From Elgaria multicarinata webbii (lineage: Eukaryota > Chordata > Lepidosauria > Squamata > Anguidae), in NCBI RefSeq assembly GCF_023053635.1, contig NC_086175.1, positions 121,780,740-121,844,739 of the forward strand: DNA of 64,000 nucleotides. Direction: 5' to 3'. Shown here piece after piece: positions 22,168-63,862 of this stretch. Position 1 is the stretch's first letter, and each line of letters opens with the position of its first letter. A model generated the notes under the pieces. The model made no database searches. It was not told the DNA's origin and was given only the letters and a program-made list of their open reading frames with translations. Made by a program: the position numbers and the translations under genes.

Positions 22168-24745
22168 CTAAGAATCTGACACAGAATTTGTGCAATTTTC
22201 AACAATTTCAAACAGATAGTGATATATATCAGTCCTTCGAGCGATATCGTATCCCGTTTCGTCCAAGTTGTTTTTGAGGTTTGGCTTCAAATAGCGATTC
22301 ATGAGCAAGAGTTCAAGGGTTTCCTTGCTCTCCCTGTTTCCTGCTGCAAGGTGCAGGGGAGTCAGCAAGCCATTGGTCTGAGCATTGATATCCGCACCAT
22401 GCTGAAGCAAGAACGAGGCTATCTTTGTGTTGTTCCACTTACAGGCACTGTGCAGTGGGGTCCAGCTATCCACTGTCAATGCATGAACATCTGCGCCGCG
22501 GGCAATCAGCTCTCGTACAACTTCTAAGTGTCCACTATAGGCAGCACGGTGGAGAGGGGTATATTGGTCTTCATCTTGGACATTTACTGGAACAAGATTT
22601 TGAGACAAGAGCCTTTGTACCGTGTTAAGCTGTGAGGGAGAAAAAGAGACAAATCCATTATAGCAAGCCAACTAACTAGATACATTACTTTTAGGTGGAG
22701 TGCAATGTACAGGGAGAGAGCCTTTTCAGTGGTGGCCCCCCAATTATGGAATGATCTCCCCGCCGAGGCTCACTTGGCGCCAACGTTGTTATCTTTTTGG
22801 CGCCAGCTCAAGACTTTTCTCTTCTCCCAGGCAGTTAACAACATATGCTGAGTTTTTAACTGACCCCAGAATAGTTGTTTAAATGCATATTGTTGTTTTT
22901 ATGCTTTTGATAGTTTTAAATTTTTATATTTGTTTTTAATGTTCACTGTTTTCAACCTTTGTAAACCGCCCAGAGAGCTTTAGCTATGGGGCGGTATATA
23001 AATGTAATAAATAAATAAATACAGTGTGGTGAGTTTGGATACTGAAGACCCAGGCCACAAATCCCGCTCAGCTATAAAGTTCATTTCCTCCCAGCCTAAG
23101 TGAACACAATGTTTGTTTATTTTTACATTTTTATCCCACCTAGAGAAGTGAAGGGCTGGGAAAAATAAACCCAGAAAAGATGGGGTAGGGGGAGAACATT
23201 TTTTTCAACCCCATTCCCCCTCCCCCAGATTTTTGGGAAATTCAAGAAAAAACAGGTTTCCACTTATCTCCAATCCCACTTTTCCCCAAAGGGCAATATA
23301 CTTGGTGGCCCAAAGTTAACAGTAAACTTCATGGCTGAGCAGGATTTGAGCCCAGGTCTTCCCCAGTCCTAGTCCGACACTCTAAACACTACAACATCCT
23401 GGCTCACCACTGTGCAAGAGTTGGTGCAAGGATAAAATGACGTCACACTGAAGCCTATTATACCAGGCAATACAGTGTTTTCATTACGGTGCACAGAAAA
23501 CGCCAAGACAAAATGTATCATGTATTCTGTATTTTTAATTCTGTTGTAATCTGCTTTGTGAAGGGATTTATCCTGAAAAGTGGGCTATAAATCTATTAAA
23601 TAATGTTGGTCTTGACTTGTATGCACAACCTTCAAATGTAGTATTGTTGCTGTTATTTTGATGATGGACATTTAAAGCAAGGAGTATAGAGATCAAATCC
23701 CCCTTCAAACTCTAGGTAAGATCAGGCAAGACAGAGGCTGCATTTGGACAACACAATAGTCAATGATAGGTTAATAGTCAATTCCACGGTTGATTATCAA
23801 GGGGGTACTCCCCACACGACATGATTATAATCAACTGTGGTGTGGATTAAGGCCAATGTCAAACTGACTATGTGTTTGATTGACACATCTCCCACCCTCT
23901 CTCCCCCTTCAGTCCTCCCACTGGTATCCCATCAGCCATTGCAAGTTCTGCTAGCTGGAAAAGAGCGGCAGCTGCCGCTTTGTTTGCTCTCGCCAGGGAC
24001 TCTGTAGTCACTGAAAATAACCAACTGTGTGCGACAAAATAGTCAACAGTGCCTACAACATAACCAGCATTGTTCAAATAATCAACTCTGCACAGCGTTG
24101 GTTATTTCAGCCGAATAACCAACCATGGTGTGAAAAAGTCCTGACAGTCAACACAATGAACCACCATTGATTATTTAACCCACTGTTGGTTATCGTGTCG
24201 TCTGAACCCAGTCCGAGTGGTCAGTCTGCGCATCAGTGGGACCTGCCACTAGCACAACAGGAACAAAGAGTTCCTGAAACAACCTTTAAACATGTAGAAA
24301 TGCTCATTTCTGGAACAGGGCTGAGTGTTTCTGGAAGTGCTAGTTCCTGTTGTAGTAGCGGCAGGTCCTGTTGGCTCAATGGAATTAATGGAGGCACAGT
24401 GGCAGTGCAAGGTACTGCCTAGTGACACTGAGCTTATTAGGACAGTATTCACATCCCCAATTATGAACATCCCAATTGACATACCCTATTTTTTTCAGCT
24501 GCCCAAAGCAGAAGTTTGTCTGGGTTGCTTTCTAGCTTTTTCTCTTGAGCTTGGTACCATTCCTCTGTTTTTTCTTCCTGATCTTCCTCATCGGAGTCTC
24601 CAGACCAAAGACTTTGTGTTCCAGTGGGGATTAGATGTCTGTGGGTTTCCAACAACTCAAGCTGATTAAAGCTCTCAGCAAAGTCCTTATAATCTTTTGG
24701 CTCCTCCTCTGTGTTCTTTTCAGCAGATTTGCCACTGTCGTTCAT
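22168..24745 (-). CDS. ANKRD49: ANKRD49, ankyrin repeat domain protein 49 (two coding exons)
   Basis: Coding exon 1 is 24485-24745: the ATG at 24745-24743 starts MNDSGKSAEKN, runs through SFNQLELLETHRHLIPTGTQ and ends LLLWAAEKNR, with donor gtatgt at 24484-24479. The terminal exon is 22168-22629, acceptor cacag, peptide LNTVQRLL... to TAG. Spliced, they give 239 residues, the length I recall for the human protein, with an acidic N-terminal part (GDSDEEDQEEKTEEW) and about four ankyrin repeats from residue 75 to 210. An upstream ATG in the same frame (near 24793) is less likely because family similarity starts after the second. The family is small and poorly characterised; ankyrin repeats bind proteins, and a role in spermatogenesis and cell proliferation has been reported. 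It is divergent to MRE11 as in other vertebrates. A non-coding first exon probably ends at about 27678 (donor gtgaggg on the minus strand). Confidence 0.93.
22698..23018 (+). mobile_element. L2-type LINE 3' tail (right copy)
   Basis: Duplicate of 5530-5850, sitting just upstream (in gene sense) of the ANKRD49 terminal exon, in its intron. Confidence 0.75.
23154..23730. other. ANKRD49 intron, LINE-like relic at the duplication edge
   Basis: About 23105-23410 resembles a minus-strand LINE 3' segment (ttacatttttatcccacc ... ggatttgagcccaggtcttc ... cactctaaacactacaacat). The duplication breakpoint at 23153 falls inside it. The remainder is unassigned. Confidence 0.45.
23733..24213. mobile_element. 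Foldback non-autonomous DNA transposon in the ANKRD49 intron
   Basis: About 480 bases. The left end reads ggacaacacaatagtcaatg and the right end ggttatcgtgtcgtctgaac. The interior shares ctcccaccctctct and ggtatcccatcagccattgc with the element at 1728-2375. It is non-coding. It gives the clearest single-unit length of this family. Confidence 0.65.
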
Positions 24746-25260
24746 TTTGCAGACTTGGACACTCAAGCCGCAAATAAGGAGAAATATTTCCACTTCTCTT
24801 TCTAGCTCATTTCAATTCCTGATAATTCGTCAGTAGAGTTTGCAAACACACAAAAACTGCTAACAAAAGCTGAAGAATAGTAGAGGCGGCAGCAATATCA
24901 TGACAACCTTTAGTGGGGGAAATAAGAATGTGTTAATACAGTGACAAGGACAAAACAGGACAGAGTTTCTGCATCTTTAATAGTTGCGTAGAATTGGGTG
25001 GGGTGGGGTGGAACAGGTAGTACAGATTGTGAAACAGGTTTTAGGAAGACCTTCCGCTCTCAATCTTGGTATATATCAAAGGCTTATGCCTCCCATAAAA
25101 GGTCAGATAAGATGAATAGGTATTGTATAAGTAACACATTTTATGGCATCACACAAAGCACAGACATTTCAAGGGTGTCATACAGGAGAAGTCTGTGGTG
25201 ATCCTGTGGCCCTCAGGGACAAACTTAGGCTAGAAGGAATTCTTCTCCTCCCTTTCCAAT
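24746..25260. other. ANKRD49 intron, unassigned
   Basis: No coding or repeat feature recognised between coding exon 1 and a LINE relic. Confidence 0.35.
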
Positions 25261-25264
25261 ATTA

Positions 25265-25735
25265 TTGTGATTACCACTAGTGATTTATGCCCTATCTTTT
25301 TATATTACCAAACTACACAAGAAAGCTTAGAAAGCTATCAGTATAAGATAAAATACAGCCTAAAACCACAACAAAACACAAAGCAACTTATAACATCAAA
25401 AAATGCATAACATCAGAATCCCACACAAGGCTGTTTGCATAAAATAACCTTCGCCAGCAGTCTAAAGGTAGACATCAAGGAGACGAGGCATAATTCTCTT
25501 AGGAAGCTGTTCCAAACCACAGGTAGCTTACACCTTTTCTCAGAAAGTAGGAAGACTCAAAGGATGGTCTCTGAAGAGAAGCAAATATGCTGACTTTCTT
25601 ATAGACTAATCTGAAGAAGATCCCTAGAAGTTTTTACTTTTAAAGCCAACGCTACATGAAAGAAATATACCAAGGCCAGGATATGATCAGCTGATAAGCA
25701 GAGAATCTTGGCCAGGGGTCCACACATTTTGACTT
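25265..25735 (-). mobile_element. Degraded L2-type LINE 3' region
   Basis: Minus-strand LINE-like sequence: a poorly conserved tail (atgccctatctttttatatt), an A-rich stretch, then ggaagctgttccaaaccaca, typical of the coding end of these LINEs. It carries many substitutions. Confidence 0.45.
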
Positions 25736-26159
25736 AGCATAGTTTCCAGTAGCCAGCAAGGCTCAGCTTTCTCATTCCATGCTCTAAAGCAAACAACTCT
25801 TTGTGTCTGCTGCCCATGGAGTGATTTTTGCAGGGGGGAAACAGATTCTTTTCATTTCTGCAACCCCTACCCTCCAACGCATGTTTGACAATGCTACGTC
25901 CCAGCACCAGATGGAGACTGGTTACATTTTGCAAGACACAATTTCTGTCTGCCTACGTTGCCAGCAGCTTTTAAAATATGTTATTCTTTTAGCAGGGTGT
26001 ATTGGAAACTTTTTCTGGTGGATGCAAGGATTACCTTTCTGATCACCATTTACAACCTTACTGCTATACTAAAAGCTCTCAGCCTGGCATGTACTTTCAG
26101 ATCACGAGGCTTTGGGTATCTTCAGAACCATCTGCATTCTGAAATACTCAAAAGTCAAT

Positions 26160-26270
26160 TTTCTATAGCAGGGATGTTGAACCTCTGGCCCACCTCGGGT
26201 CCCAATCTGAACCTCTGGGGTACCCCAGGTGACCATGCCACCTTTCCCCTGACCCCACTCCTTTCCCTCT
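26160..26270. mobile_element. MITE-like relic
   Basis: gggatgttgaacctctggcc ... ggggtaccccaggtgacc resembles a common short reptilian DNA-transposon relic; low certainty. Confidence 0.3.
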
Positions 26271-26424
26271 GACTGCCAATCATCAGGCAGCTTCCCAGCT
26301 GTTGTACAATTCCCTCCCTCCGCCCCACCCCATCATTCTAAAAAACTGAAATAATTAAGGTGTAGTAACCGGCAGTGTTTTAGTATTATCACAATAATAC
26401 TATAAGAACAGCAGCAGCAGGTGT

Positions 26425-26612
26425 ACACTTGCATAACTCAATAGGAGAGCACCTGCTTTGCATGCAGAAGGTTCCAAGTTCAGTTTCCAGCATACCCAGC
26501 TGGAGCTGCAAATGACCAGTCTGAAAGCCGCAGGTCAATACAGAGAGACAATACTAAGCTAGATGGACCAATGGTCTGACTTGATATAAAGCAGCTTCCT
26601 ATGTCCCTGTTA
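26425..26612 (+). mobile_element. tRNA-derived SINE
   Basis: Starts with a tRNA-like head containing box A and box B-like phrases (gagagcacctgctttgcatg, ggttccaagttcagtttcc). The body follows, with agctagatggaccaatggtc and a tail ending gcagcttcctatgtccc. The anticodon-stem region resembles tRNA-Ala (TGC). It is not a functional tRNA. Confidence 0.75.
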
Positions 26613-26639
26613 CTTGCTCTACTACATCATCCCTCTGCA

Positions 26640-26860
26640 TAGAGGTCTGTAGCTTAGCGGCAGAGCACCTGCTTTGCACGCAGAATATCACAGGTTTAAT
26701 CTCCTGCATCTCTAATAAGACCTATGAAAGTCTTCTGTCTGAAACCCTGGAGAGTTGTTACCAGGCAGAATCCCATCATCCCCCAGCCAGCACAGCCAAT
26801 AGTGGGGAGTAATGGGAGTTGTAGTCTATTACATCAGACGCTTTTCACAGGTTATAGCTT
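26640..26860 (+). mobile_element. Second tRNA-derived SINE head followed by a MITE arm
   Basis: The head ggtctgtagcttagcggcag, agagcacctgctttgcacgc is the same tRNA-like sequence. It is followed at about 26765-26850 by inverted phrases (gaatcccatcatcccccagc / ggggagtaatgggagttgta) of the small hAT-type MITE. Confidence 0.6.
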
Positions 26861-26934
26861 AGTGAACTGAGTAGGCTCCTTCTCTCTGAATAAACACACA
26901 CTGGATTGGGCTCCAGATGGATGTGAATGTCTTA

Positions 26935-27240
26935 CATCAGCCTTCCCCAACCTGATGGCCTCCAGAGAACAGCCTTTCTATTTGCTTTCCTTTGGACTTT
27001 TGAACCACACCTGGCTACTCTTACATCCAGTCTCCTTCACCTACTTGCTGTCATTTCTGCCATAGCCCAGCCTACATCCTTAGGCAGAGCTGCAACATTT
27101 TCTCCGTGGCTTGAGCAAGGCAAGGCTCTTTTCCATCCTCCGGCCTGGAGTTACAAAAACCATCTAATAATAGTATGCAGCCTTCCCCAACCTGGTGCCC
27201 TCCAGATGTGCTGGACTGCAACCCAGCGTGGATGGCATTA
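26935..27240. mobile_element. Two small MITE arms and intervening sequence
   Basis: cagccttccccaacctgatg at about 26938 and cagccttccccaacctggtg at about 27178 are left ends of the small MITE family. About 220 bases of unrelated sequence separate them. Neither right arm is preserved. Confidence 0.5.
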
Positions 27241-27589
27241 CAATGCGTTTGGGCTCAGTGCCTGGAAAGCTTCCAAGATGAATATCTACACCTATAAAAA
27301 ATAAAAAAGCCAAACCCTTACGAGCATCACCATAACCATCATCATTGCTCAAAGCTTTCTCACGAAGGCTTTGGGGTGTGATCTTCACGTCGCTCAGTTA
27401 TTCCAAAGCCAGTAGTAGCAGCATCCTGCAAACCCTACCGCGTCTCCTTTGCTGAAGTTGCAGGTCCACGATCAATTCTCCAAATGAACCCATGTAATAC
27501 AATACAATGCATCACGTTTTCAAAAACTCTTTTTGCAGCATTGCAAGCGGCACTTGATGGACAGATGCTCCCATGTCAGGCAAGAGACC

Positions 27590-28080
27590 CGGATGAAACC
27601 TGCTCCTCTCGAGAGCCCTCCCAGCTCCGCTCTAAGTGGGGAAGGGGCAAACCCCGCCTCCCCGGCTTCTCCCTCACCTCATCTTCAGGCAAGGGGCGGG
27701 CCCAAGAAGTGACCGGCAGCACCCCCAGCAAGCCTTGTTTCTCTCCAGCCGAGCAGACTTCCGGCCTTCTTCGGCCCTCCTCTCACTCTCCCCGGATGTG
27801 GCCGCGACTGCGCAATGGGAATGGGCTGCAGTTCTTGAGCCGACTGGAACGGGGGGGGGGGGGGAATGAGAAGATGGGCGGGAGTTCCGGCAGTTATCGC
27901 GAGAAAAACCCTCTGGCGCCTACTCTTCCACCGGTGCGCGCGAGGGGGTGTGGCCATCCTTCTTCCGCGGCTGCTGCTATGGAAACCGAAAGTGTGGCGT
28001 GGCTTGACGGTTCGCGGTAGGCCTGAGGTGTAAGGAGGTGAGAAGGCGGGAAGGGAAGCGCTGTCCAAAGGTCCACCGGT
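27590..28080. promoter_or_regulatory. Bidirectional CpG-island promoter, ANKRD49 / MRE11
   Basis: The region is GC- and CpG-rich and lies between the divergent genes. It contains a TCGCGAGA element (27897-27904), several TTCCGG/CTTCCG ETS-type sites, a TGCGCA core (NRF1-like, near 27811) and a run of about 16 G (27851-27865). On the minus strand a donor (gtgaggg, exon end at about 27678) fits a non-coding ANKRD49 first exon. On the plus strand gttcgcg/gtaggc at about 28014-28017 could end a non-coding MRE11 first exon. No TATA box is seen. Shared CpG promoters are usual for divergent DNA-repair gene pairs. Confidence 0.75.
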
Positions 28081-28212
28081 AAGAAATGACGGTCCGGCCC
28101 ACTGGGACAGAGACGGCCGAGTTAAAGCTTTATTATTACTATAATTAGTTACTACATTATTGTTAAAGCCGTTCTTCCAAAACCGTGTGCGTTGCAACGA
28201 AGACAGTAATTA

Positions 28213-28336
28213 AGGGCTCAATCCTATGCATGTTGAGGCAGGGGGAAAGCCCTACAACTCCCAGCATGGCTGCCTGGGGAACGCTGTAAGGACTCCCCCC
28301 CCCCCCGTCTAAATATGCATAGGATTGCGCCTTAAA
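28213..28336. mobile_element. Foldback MITE next to the promoter
   Basis: Inverted ends aagggctcaatcctatgcat and atgcataggattgcgcctta, with cccagcatggctgcctgggg at the centre and a C run. About 124 bases; non-coding. Confidence 0.65.
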
Positions 28337-28544
28337 GGGCTCTCATATGAAGTCCCCACAAACAGGAGGCTGCCTGCAATGTTTCTGCATGAGTCATTGC
28401 TCTACCTATGCCTGCTGCTAAATAAGCGTCTGGCTACAAAAGCTGCACACTTTTGTGAAATTTTGGGTTGTCCCTAATAAAGGTATTGGTCAAAAGTGGG
28501 GTGTTTTTAGGGGGCGGGGGGAGGTCTTTTTAAAATAATAATAG

Positions 28545-28990
28545 TAATTAATATTATTATTATTATTATTTATATAGCACCATCAATGTACATGGTGCTG
28601 TACAGAGTAAAACAGTAAATAGCAAGACCCTGCCCCATAGGCTTACATTCTAATAAAATCATAATAAAACAATAGGGAGGGGAAGAGAATGCAAACAGGC
28701 ACAGGGTAGGGTAAACAGGCACTGGGTAGGGTAAAACTAACAGTATAAAGTCAGAACAAAATCAAGTTTTAAAAGCTTTAGGAAAAAGAAAAGTTTTTAG
28801 CTGAGCTTTAAAAGCTGCGGTTGAACTTGTAGTTCTCAAATGTTCTGGAAGAGCGTTCCAGGCATAAGGGGCAGCAGAAGAAAATGGACGAAGCCGAGCA
28901 AGGGAAGTAGAGACCCTTGGGCAGGCGAGAAACATGGCATCAGAGGAGCGAAGAGCACGAGCGGGGCAATAGTGTGAGATGAGATTATGA
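28545..28990 (-). mobile_element. LINE 3' tail with (ATT)n terminus
   Basis: Minus-strand tail: (att)n, tatatagcaccatcaatgta, cttacattctaataaaatc. An internal duplicated phrase (gcacagggtagggtaaacag / gcactgggtagggtaaaac) and then coding remnants (gttccaggcataaggggc) follow. It is the inverted partner of 31127-31352. Confidence 0.65.
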
Positions 28991-30572
28991 GATTATTTCT
29001 TACCCACCTCTCCCTCTGGATCGAGGAGGGGAACAACATTAAATACAACAATACAAAAAAACTGGTTAAAAGAGCGTATAAAACCAATATGATATTAAAA
29101 TAGCAATCACAACATCTTAAAATTCTTAGGTTTAAAATTCATTGGGGTAGGCCTGCCGGAACAGATTAGTCTTTATGGCTATCTTAAAACTCAGAGTATT
29201 GAGCTATTATATTTAAATGTCATTCCATTAGGCGTAATGTCATGAGATAAATCTGATCATTTCCCCTCACCAAGGTTGCAGCAGAATTATCTATCCACCG
29301 AGGAGGTTGGCCACAGTGTCTCTGCATGGGGGGGGGTCTTCTCAGTAGTGGTTCCTCAGTTGTGGAATGCTCTCCCCAAGAGTGCTGCAAAAGGAATACC
29401 CTGAAATCAACCTAGTAGCAAGACCCAGAGCAAAGCAATGAGCCTATATACAACAACCATCCAAAGCAATCTTTGCCTCTGTGCTATTTCTCTTCTGTAT
29501 CTTCGCTAGACAAGCTGTTTTGCCCATTTAGCTGAGGCATCAGGGAGAGGGAGGAAAGGAAGCTGGGGATATGGCATAAGCCATTCCCTTCCCTCCAAGG
29601 TTGCTTTTGCTACCATAGGGAGGCAGCCGGCTGGCTTTGAGGTGTAGGAGGAAGGGACAAGGAGCCCCAACCTCAGATCCAGAAATCTGAACTAACCTCC
29701 CCCCCGCCCCGTCCCCCAGACTCTTTCTACGGGCCATAGGATTGCTCTCTCTGAAACAGTGATTTTTAGCCTGATTTTTATCTAAATTGCCTTGGAAATT
29801 TTTATCAAATAGTGTTAAAAATATTTCTCCAATAAATAAACTTGCTTCACTCATGCATCCTTCAAGATAAGTCTCTCATTCAATTGGGATAATTCAGCCA
29901 TTGGGATTGTTCAATAACTCTTATTCCAAGAACTCTGTAGAATTGTTCATCCACAGAGGTTGCCCATTACATGATTCATTGCTCCTACCATAGTTCCTCC
30001 TGAAAGAGTATTCAGATTTTCGCTTGGCTTAATAACCAAACTCGTTATTTGGTTGCTACTCAACCAACTCGGAATAGATGTAGGTGTCTCTGTGTGTGTT
30101 ATTTTGCAGAACGTGAAAGCTGCCGCCGCCTGCAAATTCTCAAAGGAAAGTGAAAGAACCTACCACTTCCGTTTCTATGGAAAAGTTATAGGGAAAAAGG
30201 GGTGATTTCTCTCCTGCCTATCTTGCTGCTGCCTCCTGCAAAAATAAAATAAAAATGAATCCCTCCCTTAAAGTCTTTGTGGAGGAAAGACGGGGGTTTC
30301 TTTCCTTTCCTGTTCGAATTTTTCAGGAGAAACAGGCAGCGACAGCAGTGTGGCACTGCTGGTGCTTTCTGCAAAAGAGAAATAGTGATAAAAGGCTGAG
30401 ATCACGATTATCCTTGAATTACCTTAGACATGCATGCTGTTTGTTTTTATTGATTTTCTGTGAGTCTGTTGAACGGAAAAGCAATTTGTAAATGAAAACA
30501 TATATTAACTCAACACTTTGGCCACAAGATTTGTCGTACTACTGTTTTCCTCTCTTGGATCATTTCTCCTAG
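28991..30572. other. MRE11 first intron, mostly unassigned
   Basis: No supported gene. Short LINE-like relics occur at about 29000-29170 and around 29330-29400, and MITE-like ends near 29725. A TATTTT-rich stretch occurs at 29760-29860. The rest is single-copy-looking. Confidence 0.35.
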
Positions 30573-62025
<31,453 letters not shown>

Positions 62026-62830
62026 GTATAAGTCTTCTCTTCACCATATTTCCTTTAATCTGTAAGCAAAATATCAATGGACAATGTTTTGTGTTACGTT
62101 TCCTTACATTTGTTTAGTAGCAATCCTACTTGTTCTCTAACTTCCTTTTTTTTAAAGCGCTGTGTACCAGCTTCCTGGTGCTCTGTGTTCACTGTGTCTG
62201 AAAAGGATCAATAGCAGTTACTAGAAAATGTAGAGAGAAGCCCTATATGAAAGATGTGCTTAAATGTCCATGCTTCAGTTCCAGTAGGACTCAATGTTGC
62301 CTTCCAGTAATCCAATTCAGCCAAGGTTTCCCTTGCTTGCAGGCCAGGCAGAGAAAGAAGTAAAATGAGAAACAATTCTAGAAGGATAAGAACTTAAATT
62401 ATGGTGGCTGATTATTGGTTTGAATGCTGGGAGTTGCAAATAACTGCCTAAAAATATACTAGCTGGCACCAGAAAACACTCTTACTCTGTTTCTGTTTCT
62501 CCAGATTTCCGTATGACTCTTGTTTGGGTGTAAGTTTTAGACAGCTCCTCACACGCTTACTGACAGGGCTGGCCTAAACCTGACAACTGGGTGTGTTGCC
62601 AGAATTTATGAGTTGCCTGCCACTGCTGTGTAATAGTCTTCATGAAAGAGCACCTTGGTTGCATTTTCAGATTTATCCCTTTATTCAATGCTGGCTAATA
62701 TAGATGGAATGGGGATTTAATAAGTTCCTACAGGAAGCCAGTATTTAGTGCCGATTATCTAATGCGCAACACAGTAGTGTGACTGTCTTCCTGACCTTGC
62801 TGCAGAGGGCACTTTCACTGGAGGTAAGAA
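62026..62830. other. MRE11 last visible intron, unassigned
   Basis: No exon resembling the acidic C-terminus of MRE11 was found here, so the final exon must lie beyond 64000. Confidence 0.4.
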
Positions 62831-63640
62831 TGTCCTCCATAGCTAGTAGAGCCTTTTTCATAGTGGCACCTTTAGAATTCCAAGATTTGGCAGGTCTGGA
62901 GTTTTCGCCGGCTCAAGTGTGCCGTTAAGAGCTTTCTTTTTAGGCAGTCATTCAGACTTTGAGCCTTGGGGGTTTGTTTCTTCTGTTGTGTGAGATGAAT
63001 TGCTGGATCTTTTATTGTTGAATTTAATCATGGCTTTACCAGTTTTTAAATTATATGATTGTGTTTTATTTATTTTTATTTACAATATTTATATACCGCT
63101 CCCCATTCAAGAATTTCAGTGGACAAATAGAATAAAAGAATAAAAACACCAAAGTACATTTAAAAGAAATGATGTGCACATTAAACCACAGCTGGTCATG
63201 AAGAGAAGGCTTCCTGGAACAATGACGTTTTCAGGAGGCACCAGAAGGAATACAAAGTTGGTGCCTGCCTGGCCTCCGGAGGTAGGGAATCCACACCATA
63301 GGGGCCACCACATTGAAGGCTCTTCCCTGGTGGATTCCAATGAGTTGATAGGTCCATGTGAAACCACCAGGGCCATGCTGTCAGGTGACCAGGCAGGTTG
63401 ATGGGGGAGAAGGCGCTCTCTCAGGTATCCTGGTCTCAAGTTGTTTAGGGCTTTGTACACTAGTACAAGAACCTTAAACCTGGCCCAGTAGCGAATAGGC
63501 AGCCAGTGCAGTTCTCTCAGCAGAGGAGTTACATGCTGGAAATGAGCAGCTCCAGACAACAGCCGAGCTGCAGCATTCTGCATTAGCTCCAGCTTCCGGA
63601 ACAGCTTTAAGGGCAGCCCCTTATTATATGATGGTATTTT
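62830..63640. mobile_element. L2-type LINE inserted in another L2-type LINE
   Basis: A plus-strand LINE end (62830-63067: gagcctttttcatagtggca, gagctttctttttaggcagt) is split by a minus-strand LINE (about 63066-63622). That insert's frame at 63116-63583 contains MQNAAARLLSGA and HWLPIRYWARFKVLVLVYKAL. The flanks attatatgattgtgtttt and attatatgatggtatttt are near-identical and look like a target duplication. Confidence 0.7.
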
Positions 63641-63764
63641 TCTCTGTTTGTGATTTTTTAAAAAAAATAATAATTGAAAAGCATTTTATTATTTCTAAAG
63701 AAACAGTATGAGAAAATAGTCCAATTAACCAAAAATAAAAATAAAAATACGAAATTTGCTCCAC

Positions 63765-63862
63765 TGTCAACTCTTATTTATTTATTTATTATTTATTTAT
63801 TGCACTTATATACTGCTCCCATAGCCAGGGCTCTCTGGGCGGTTTACAGAAATTGGACCATT
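63765..63862 (-). mobile_element. L2-type LINE terminus
   Basis: (ttta)n, gcacttatatactgctccca, tagccagggctctctgggcg. Short minus-strand tail. Confidence 0.7.

Larger units (their letters stand above)
5986..23153. repeat. Complete right copy of the 17,168-bp duplicated unit
   Basis: If the event was a simple head-to-tail duplication, the period of 17,168 bases and the end of homology at 23153 place the second unit at 5986-23153. The junction with the previous unit then lies at 5985/5986. Only its last 5,985 bases can be compared with the other copy inside this window. The unit contains a DIRS element, a CpG island and the ANKRD49 terminal exon. The right break lies in LINE-like repeat sequence that continues as far as about 23410. 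Confidence 0.7.
17169..23153. repeat. Right copy of the segment seen at 1-5985
   Basis: Contains the same features as 1-5985, shifted by 17,168 bases: foldback element 18896-19543, LINE tail 20118-20664, small MITE 20903-21023, ANKRD49 terminal exon 22168-22629 and L2-type tail 22698-23018. Most of the visible substitutions fall right of about 20650. Confidence 0.93.

Noticed and set aside
24461-24793. An upstream in-frame ATG at about 24793 as the ANKRD49 start
   Set aside because: Residues before MNDSGKS (a hydrophobic stretch with Cys) do not resemble the family N-terminus, and the 239-residue length fits the inner start.
26425-26612. A functional tRNA-Ala gene
   Set aside because: The tRNA-like head has mismatched stems and is followed by a long SINE body; a SINE explains it better.
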